DNA from: Streptomyces sp. GC420
GTDB taxonomy: Bacteria > Actinomycetota > Actinomycetes > Streptomycetales > Streptomycetaceae
Direction: 5' to 3'
Assembly: GCF_009916105.1 (NCBI RefSeq)
Contig: NZ_JAAAXQ010000001.1
Span: forward strand, 34,179 to 98,178
DNA: 64,000 nt
In this document: positions 60,524-64,000 of the stretch, in pieces
Numbering within the stretch: the stretch's first letter is position 1
Layout: every line of letters begins with the position of its first letter
Position numbers and translations under genes: made by a program
Notes under the pieces: generated by a model
Told to the model about the DNA's origin: nothing
The model's database searches: none
Seen by the model: the letters and a program-made list of their open reading frames with translations, nothing else

Positions 60524-61123
60524 ATGGCGAAGACCGGTACGACGACCCAGGGGCTGCGCGCGGCGATCGAGCGCAGCGGCTACTACCCGGCTCTCGTGGC
60601 CGAGGCGGTGGAGGCCGCCGTGGGCGGTGAGCCCATCGTGTCGTACCTGGTGCACCAGGAGACCACGTTCGACTCCAACGAGGTGCGGCGCCACGTCACC
60701 GTCCTGGTCCTCACCGGCAACCGCTTCATCGTCAGCCACACCGACGAGCAGGCCGCCGAGAACACCTCCCCGACGCCGTACGCCACCACCTCCACCGAGT
60801 CCGTCAAGCTCGACCGGATCTCCTCCGTGGTGCTCAGCCGGGTCGTCGCCAACCCCGAGGCGTACACGCCGGGCACGCTGCCCCGCGAGGTCGTCCTCAC
60901 CATCGGCTGGGGTGCGGTGAGCCGCATCGACCTCGAGCCCGCCGCCTGCGGAGACCCCAACTGCGAGGCGGACCACGGCTACACCGGCTCCTCGACCGCC
61001 GACGACCTGAGCCTGCGGGTCAGCGAGGCCGGCGACGGCCCGGACGCCGTGCGCCAGACCCTGGCCTTCGCGCAGGCGCTGTCCGAGGCGACCGCCGCCG
61101 GTTCCGCCGCGACCGGCCGCTGA
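60524..61123 (+). CDS. conserved actinobacterial protein (DUF5998-like)
   Basis: The 199-aa protein starts at ATG 60524. Its beta-rich middle reads PIVSYLVHQETTFDSNEVRRHVTVLVLTGNRFIVSHTDE (in pieces), with later LPREVVLTIGWGAVSRIDLEP and CGDPNCEADHGYTG. This resembles a PH-like or YbjN-like fold, and I believe the family is DUF5998; the function is unknown. The next gene, a phosphodiesterase, starts only 7 bp after its stop, so the two are probably one operon. Confidence 0.7.
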   Translation: MAKTGTTTQGLRAAIERSGYYPALVAEAVEAAVGGEPIVSYLVHQETTFDSNEVRRHVTVLVLTGNRFIVSHTDEQAAENTSPTPYATTSTESVKLDRISSVVLSRVVANPEAYTPGTLPREVVLTIGWGAVSRIDLEPAACGDPNCEADHGYTGSSTADDLSLRVSEAGDGPDAVRQTLAFAQALSEATAAGSAATGR

Positions 61124-61130
61124 CCGCGCG

Positions 61131-62330
61131 ATGGTGCAGCCCGCATGGCAGGACCAGGACTCCGAGCCGGTCCTGCTGTCCCCCGACTCCGCCCCCGCTC
61201 CCGCGTACGGCACCGGCTCCCTGGCCGACCTCCTTCCCACGGTGGCCGCGGGGCTCGGCGTACCCGGCTTCGGCCCCACGGGCCTCGACCTGGCGCCCGC
61301 CGACCGGGTCTGCGTCTTCCTGATCGACGGACTCGGCTGGGAGCTGCTGAAGGCGCACCCGGAGGAGGCGCCCTTCCTGCACTCCATACTCGGCAGTTCC
61401 CGGGGAGGCACCGGCCGCCCCATCACCGCGGGCTTTCCCGCCACCACGGCCACCTCGCTGGCCTCCGTCGGCACCGGCCTCCCGCCCGGCGAGCACGGAC
61501 TGCCCGGCTACACCGTGCGGGACCCGCAGACCGGTGCTCTGATGAACCAGCTGCGCTGGAAGCCCTGGACCCCGCCCGCGGCCTGGCAGCCCTACCCGAC
61601 GGTCTTCCGCCGCGTCCACGAGGCGGGCGTGCCGGCCGCCCAGGTCTCGTCACCCACCTTCAAGGACACCCCGCTCACCCAGGTCGCGCTGAGCGGCGGC
61701 CACTTCCACGGCCGGCTCTCCGGCGAGGAGCGGATGGACCTGTCCGCGCAGCTGCTCGCGCGCTCGGACCGCGCCCTCGTCTACACCTACTACAGCGACG
61801 TGGACGGCAAGGGCCACCGCTTCGGTGTGGACTCCGACGCCTGGCGCGGCCAGGTGATGTACGTCGACCGGCTCGCCCAGCGTCTGGCCGAGCAACTGCC
61901 GCCCCGCTCCGTGCTCTACGTGACCGCGGACCACGGCATGATCGACATTCCCTTCGACGAGGAGTCGCGCATCGACTTCGACGAGGACTGGGAACTGCGC
62001 GCAGGCGTCGCCCTGCTGGGCGGCGAGGGCCGGGCCCGCCATGTGTACGCGGTCCCGGGCGCCGAGTCGGACGTCCTCGCGGTGTGGCGGGAGGTCCTGG
62101 GGGACCGGTTCTGGGTGGCGAGCCGCGAGGAGGCCATCGCCGCAGGCTGGTTCGGGCCGGCGATCGACGAGCGGGTGTACGGACGGATCGGCGACGTCGT
62201 CGCCGCCGCGCGGGACGACGTGCTGATCATCGCCTCGCGGAACGAGGTCAACGAGTCCGCGATGGTGGGCAACCACGGCTCGATGACCGCCGTGGAACAG
62301 CTTGTGCCGCTGCTCGAGATCCGTACCTGA
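61131..62330 (+). CDS. alkaline-phosphatase-superfamily nucleotide pyrophosphatase/phosphodiesterase
   Basis: The 399-aa protein starts at ATG 61131. Metal and nucleophile sites of the type I phosphodiesterase/NPP family are visible: FLIDGLGWELL (Asp), AGFPATTATSLASVGTGL (catalytic Thr), TYYSDVDGKGHRFG (Asp, His), YVTADHGMIDI (Asp-His) and VGNHGSM (His). No signal peptide is evident, so it may act in the cytoplasm. The substrate is unknown. Tight spacing to the DUF5998-like gene and 79 bp to tdk suggest co-expression. Confidence 0.85.
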   Translation: MVQPAWQDQDSEPVLLSPDSAPAPAYGTGSLADLLPTVAAGLGVPGFGPTGLDLAPADRVCVFLIDGLGWELLKAHPEEAPFLHSILGSSRGGTGRPITAGFPATTATSLASVGTGLPPGEHGLPGYTVRDPQTGALMNQLRWKPWTPPAAWQPYPTVFRRVHEAGVPAAQVSSPTFKDTPLTQVALSGGHFHGRLSGEERMDLSAQLLARSDRALVYTYYSDVDGKGHRFGVDSDAWRGQVMYVDRLAQRLAEQLPPRSVLYVTADHGMIDIPFDEESRIDFDEDWELRAGVALLGGEGRARHVYAVPGAESDVLAVWREVLGDRFWVASREEAIAAGWFGPAIDERVYGRIGDVVAAARDDVLIIASRNEVNESAMVGNHGSMTAVEQLVPLLEIRT

Positions 62331-62409
62331 GCCTGCCTGCCCGCCGGGACCCAACCGCCCGGCGCGTCACCACCGACACTCCGACAATCCGAAAGGCCGT
62401 CGACTCGCC

Positions 62410-63057
62410 ATGCCCGAGCTGGTGTTCTTCTCCGGAACCATGGACTGCGGGAAGTCGACGCTGGCCCTCCAGATAGAGCACAACCGCTCGGCACGCGGCC
62501 TTCAGGGCATGATCTTCACGCGCGACGACCGTGCGGGCGAGGGCAAGCTGTCCTCCCGGCTGGGCCTGGTCACGGACGCGGTGGAGGTCGCGGACGGCCA
62601 GGACCTCTACGCCCATCTCGTCGATCACCTCTCGCAGGGCGGCCGCGCGGACTACGTGATCGCGGACGAGGCCCAGTTCCTCGCGCCCGAGCAGATCGAC
62701 CAACTGGCCCGGGCGGTGGACGATCTGGGCATCGACGTCTACGCCTTCGGCATCACCACCGACTTCCGCTCCAAGCTCTTCCCCGGGTCCCAGCGACTCG
62801 TGGAACTCGCCGACCGCGTCGAGGTGCTCCAGGTCGAGGCCCTGTGCTGGTGCGGCGCTCGTGCCACGCACAACGCCCGCACGGTCGGCGGGGTGATGGT
62901 CGTCGAAGGTGCGCAGGTCGTCGTCGGCGACGTCAACCAGGCGGACACCATCGGCTACGAGGTGCTGTGCCGCCGGCACCACCGGCGCAGGATGACGGCG
63001 GCGACGGCGCGGGCGGCGGCCCTGTCGCCGGACGTGCTGCCCGTCACTCCGGCCTGA
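62410..63057 (+). CDS. tdk: thymidine kinase
   Basis: The 215-aa type II thymidine kinase starts at ATG 62410. It has the P-loop SGTMDCGKST (residues 8-17), the lasso-like IFTRDD, the catalytic Glu in IADEAQF (E87) and a zinc site made of CWCGARA and CRRHH cysteines and histidine. It salvages thymidine to dTMP. The RBS (AAAGG) is rather distant. A terminator hairpin follows. Confidence 0.93.
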   Translation: MPELVFFSGTMDCGKSTLALQIEHNRSARGLQGMIFTRDDRAGEGKLSSRLGLVTDAVEVADGQDLYAHLVDHLSQGGRADYVIADEAQFLAPEQIDQLARAVDDLGIDVYAFGITTDFRSKLFPGSQRLVELADRVEVLQVEALCWCGARATHNARTVGGVMVVEGAQVVVGDVNQADTIGYEVLCRRHHRRRMTAATARAAALSPDVLPVTPA

Positions 63058-63099
63058 CCCCGTTCGACAGAGGCTGCATCGTAGCTCGGAGGACTGAAC

Positions 63100-63143
63100 G
63101 TGAGAGCCCTGCCGACCGAGATCCAGGCAGGCAGGGCTCTCAC
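63100..63143. terminator. terminator between tdk and DUF397 gene
   Basis: Perfect 14-bp stem (63100-63113 with 63130-63143), 16-nt loop, between convergent genes. Confidence 0.85.
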
Positions 63144-63156
63144 GACCGTACGAGCG

Positions 63157-63372
63157 TCAGACGCGCTGCTCCGACGAGGCAAGCCCGACGAACCCCGCCC
63201 AGGCCTCACGCGAGACTGTGACGACGGGTCCAGCGTCGGCCTTGGAGTCCCGGACATGCACAACTGTCGTACCGGACGCGACCTCTACACAGTCGCCGCC
63301 CTCGGTTCCGCTGTAGCTGCTCTTGAACCAGGCGAGGCCGGAGGCGACGGTCGAGGACTCAGCGTTGTTCAT
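63157..63372 (-). CDS. DUF397 small protein
   Basis: The 71-aa protein starts at ATG 63372, overlapping the stop of the upstream regulator (ATGA). The DUF397 signature is clear: LAWFKSSYSGTEGGDCVEVA, then VHVRDSKADAGPVVTVSREAWAGFV in two segments. DUF397 proteins are paired with XRE/DUF5753 regulators throughout Streptomyces (BldB/WhiJ-type systems); the partner is next door. The protein may antagonise or assist its regulator. Confidence 0.92.
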   Translation of the reverse strand: MNNAESSTVASGLAWFKSSYSGTEGGDCVEVASGTTVVHVRDSKADAGPVVTVSREAWAGFVGLASSEQRV

Positions 63373-64000
63373 AGCGATCCCAGCAACCCTTCGATGAGCT
63401 CCAGTGACTCTCGCGGACTGAGAGCCTGTGATCGGATGATCCCATAACGTGCGGCGGCCAGGACCCCTTGCTCCGGGTCGGTCTGCAGGGAACCGATTCC
63501 CTGTGCCTCGGCGTACACGAACTTCTTGCCGTCCTTGCGCGTGACGACGGTGAACGGCCCGTTCACACCGGCGTTGTCCTCGCGGTCGACCGGCATGACC
63601 TGGATCTCGACGTTGCGCTTCTGGCCGATCAGCAGCAGGTGCTCCAACTGCCCACGCAGCACGGCCTTGCCACCGTAAGGGCGCCGCAGGATCGCTTCGT
63701 CGAGCACGAAGCTCAACAGGGGAGCGGGCCGACGGTCGAAGATGTCCTGCCGGGCCAGTCGTGCCGCCACCCGCTGTTCGATGGTCTCCTCGTCCAGAGG
63801 CGGGCGTCGCATCCCCAACAGCGCCCTCATGTACTCCTCGGTCTGAAGCAGCCCCTTGACCACCAGGGTGTCATAGGCCACGAGCTCGATGGCCTCCTTC
63901 TCCAGAGCCGCCATCCCCTGAAAGAACATCGGATACTGCGCCCGCTCCACCTGCTCCTTCCACAGGCACAGCAACCCGCCCGCCCCCAGTACCTCGTCCG
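63369..64000 (-). CDS. XRE family regulator with DUF5753 domain (5' end outside window)
   Basis: The frame stays open to the right edge, where DEVLGAGGLLCLW continues the visible protein, so the N-terminal HTH lies beyond 64000. The visible 210 residues are the DUF5753 (Scr1-like) domain: AYDTLVVKGLLQTEEYMRALL, RRPPLDEETIEQRVAARLARQ, PLLSFVLDEAILRRP and VQVMPV-type core with FVYAEAQ. It is translationally coupled to the DUF397 gene. These pairs resemble the WhiJ system of S. coelicolor and influence development. Confidence 0.9.
   Translation of the reverse strand, partial: DEVLGAGGLLCLWKEQVERAQYPMFFQGMAALEKEAIELVAYDTLVVKGLLQTEEYMRALLGMRRPPLDEETIEQRVAARLARQDIFDRRPAPLLSFVLDEAILRRPYGGKAVLRGQLEHLLLIGQKRNVEIQVMPVDREDNAGVNGPFTVVTRKDGKKFVYAEAQGIGSLQTDPEQGVLAAARYGIIRSQALSPRESLELIEGLLGSL

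Noticed and set aside
1..64000. CRISPR arrays, tRNA or rRNA genes, prophage or integrase
   Set aside because: No regularly spaced repeats of array type, no tRNA-like or rRNA-like sequence and no phage or integrase protein was seen.

Overview
The window is chromosomal DNA of a Streptomyces (very high G+C, about 70% or more; GTG starts; dense convergent hairpins). The clearest marker is whiH directly upstream of the principal sigma gene hrdB. Class II RNR (nrdR-nrdJ), lexA, parE, parC, ptsH and a type-inverted protein acetyltransferase lie in the same neighbourhood, an order that I recall from the S. coelicolor core (roughly SCO5796-SCO5860). I see no prophage, CRISPR array, rRNA or tRNA. This is core chromosome with a few accessory touches: a siderophore operon, a MITE-like element, and a DUF397/DUF5753 regulator pair at the right edge.

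Layout. 0-7.5 kb: the 3' part of hflX, a secreted lipoprotein-type serine protease with a ghost of a second copy upstream, and a three-gene NIS siderophore operon (aminotransferase, IucA/IucC synthetase, acetyltransferase). 7.5-14.6 kb: a DinG/XPD-like Fe-S helicase, lexA with its SOS box, and nrdR-nrdJ behind two NrdR boxes. 14.6-20 kb: TerD, YdbC-like, histidine-phosphatase, ADP-ribosylglycohydrolase and DUF4173 proteins. 20-22.5 kb: a DHA2-type MFS exporter and its divergent TetR repressor with two identical operators. 22.6-29 kb: RNase HII, two conserved hypotheticals, a RecQ helicase fused to a phosphoribosyltransferase-like tail, and a DUF4192 protein; an inverted pair of DnaA boxes lies between the last two. 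29.6-35.7 kb: a NUDIX-wHTH protein, a one-polypeptide ABC transporter, whiH and hrdB.

35.7-48.5 kb: a trypsin-like protease, DUF7455, parE, a DUF1453 membrane protein, a NarL-type two-component pair, a DUF485/solute-symporter pair, a lone DcuS/CitA-type kinase, an iron-box-controlled sucrase/ferredoxin-like protein and a COG0523 GTPase. 48.5-54.4 kb: a MITE-like palindrome abutting parC, then two M16 peptidase subunits. 54.4-64 kb: a probable c-di-AMP riboswitch before an M23 peptidase, a GntR regulator, ptsH, the GNAT/acyl-CoA-ligase acetyltransferase, a DUF5998-type protein, a phosphodiesterase, thymidine kinase and the DUF397/DUF5753 pair.

Common themes. DNA topology, repair and dNTP supply are clustered: parE/parC, RNase HII, RecQ, the DinG-like helicase, LexA, NrdR/NrdJ and thymidine kinase. 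Many genes here look leaderless, with a TANNNT box 6-10 nt before the start codon. I found no single obviously new system. The observations most worth following are the MITE that carries the parC stop codon, a 15-bp motif shared by two distant intergenic regions, the DnaA-box pair, the iron box over a leaderless start, and the cryptic siderophore operon.
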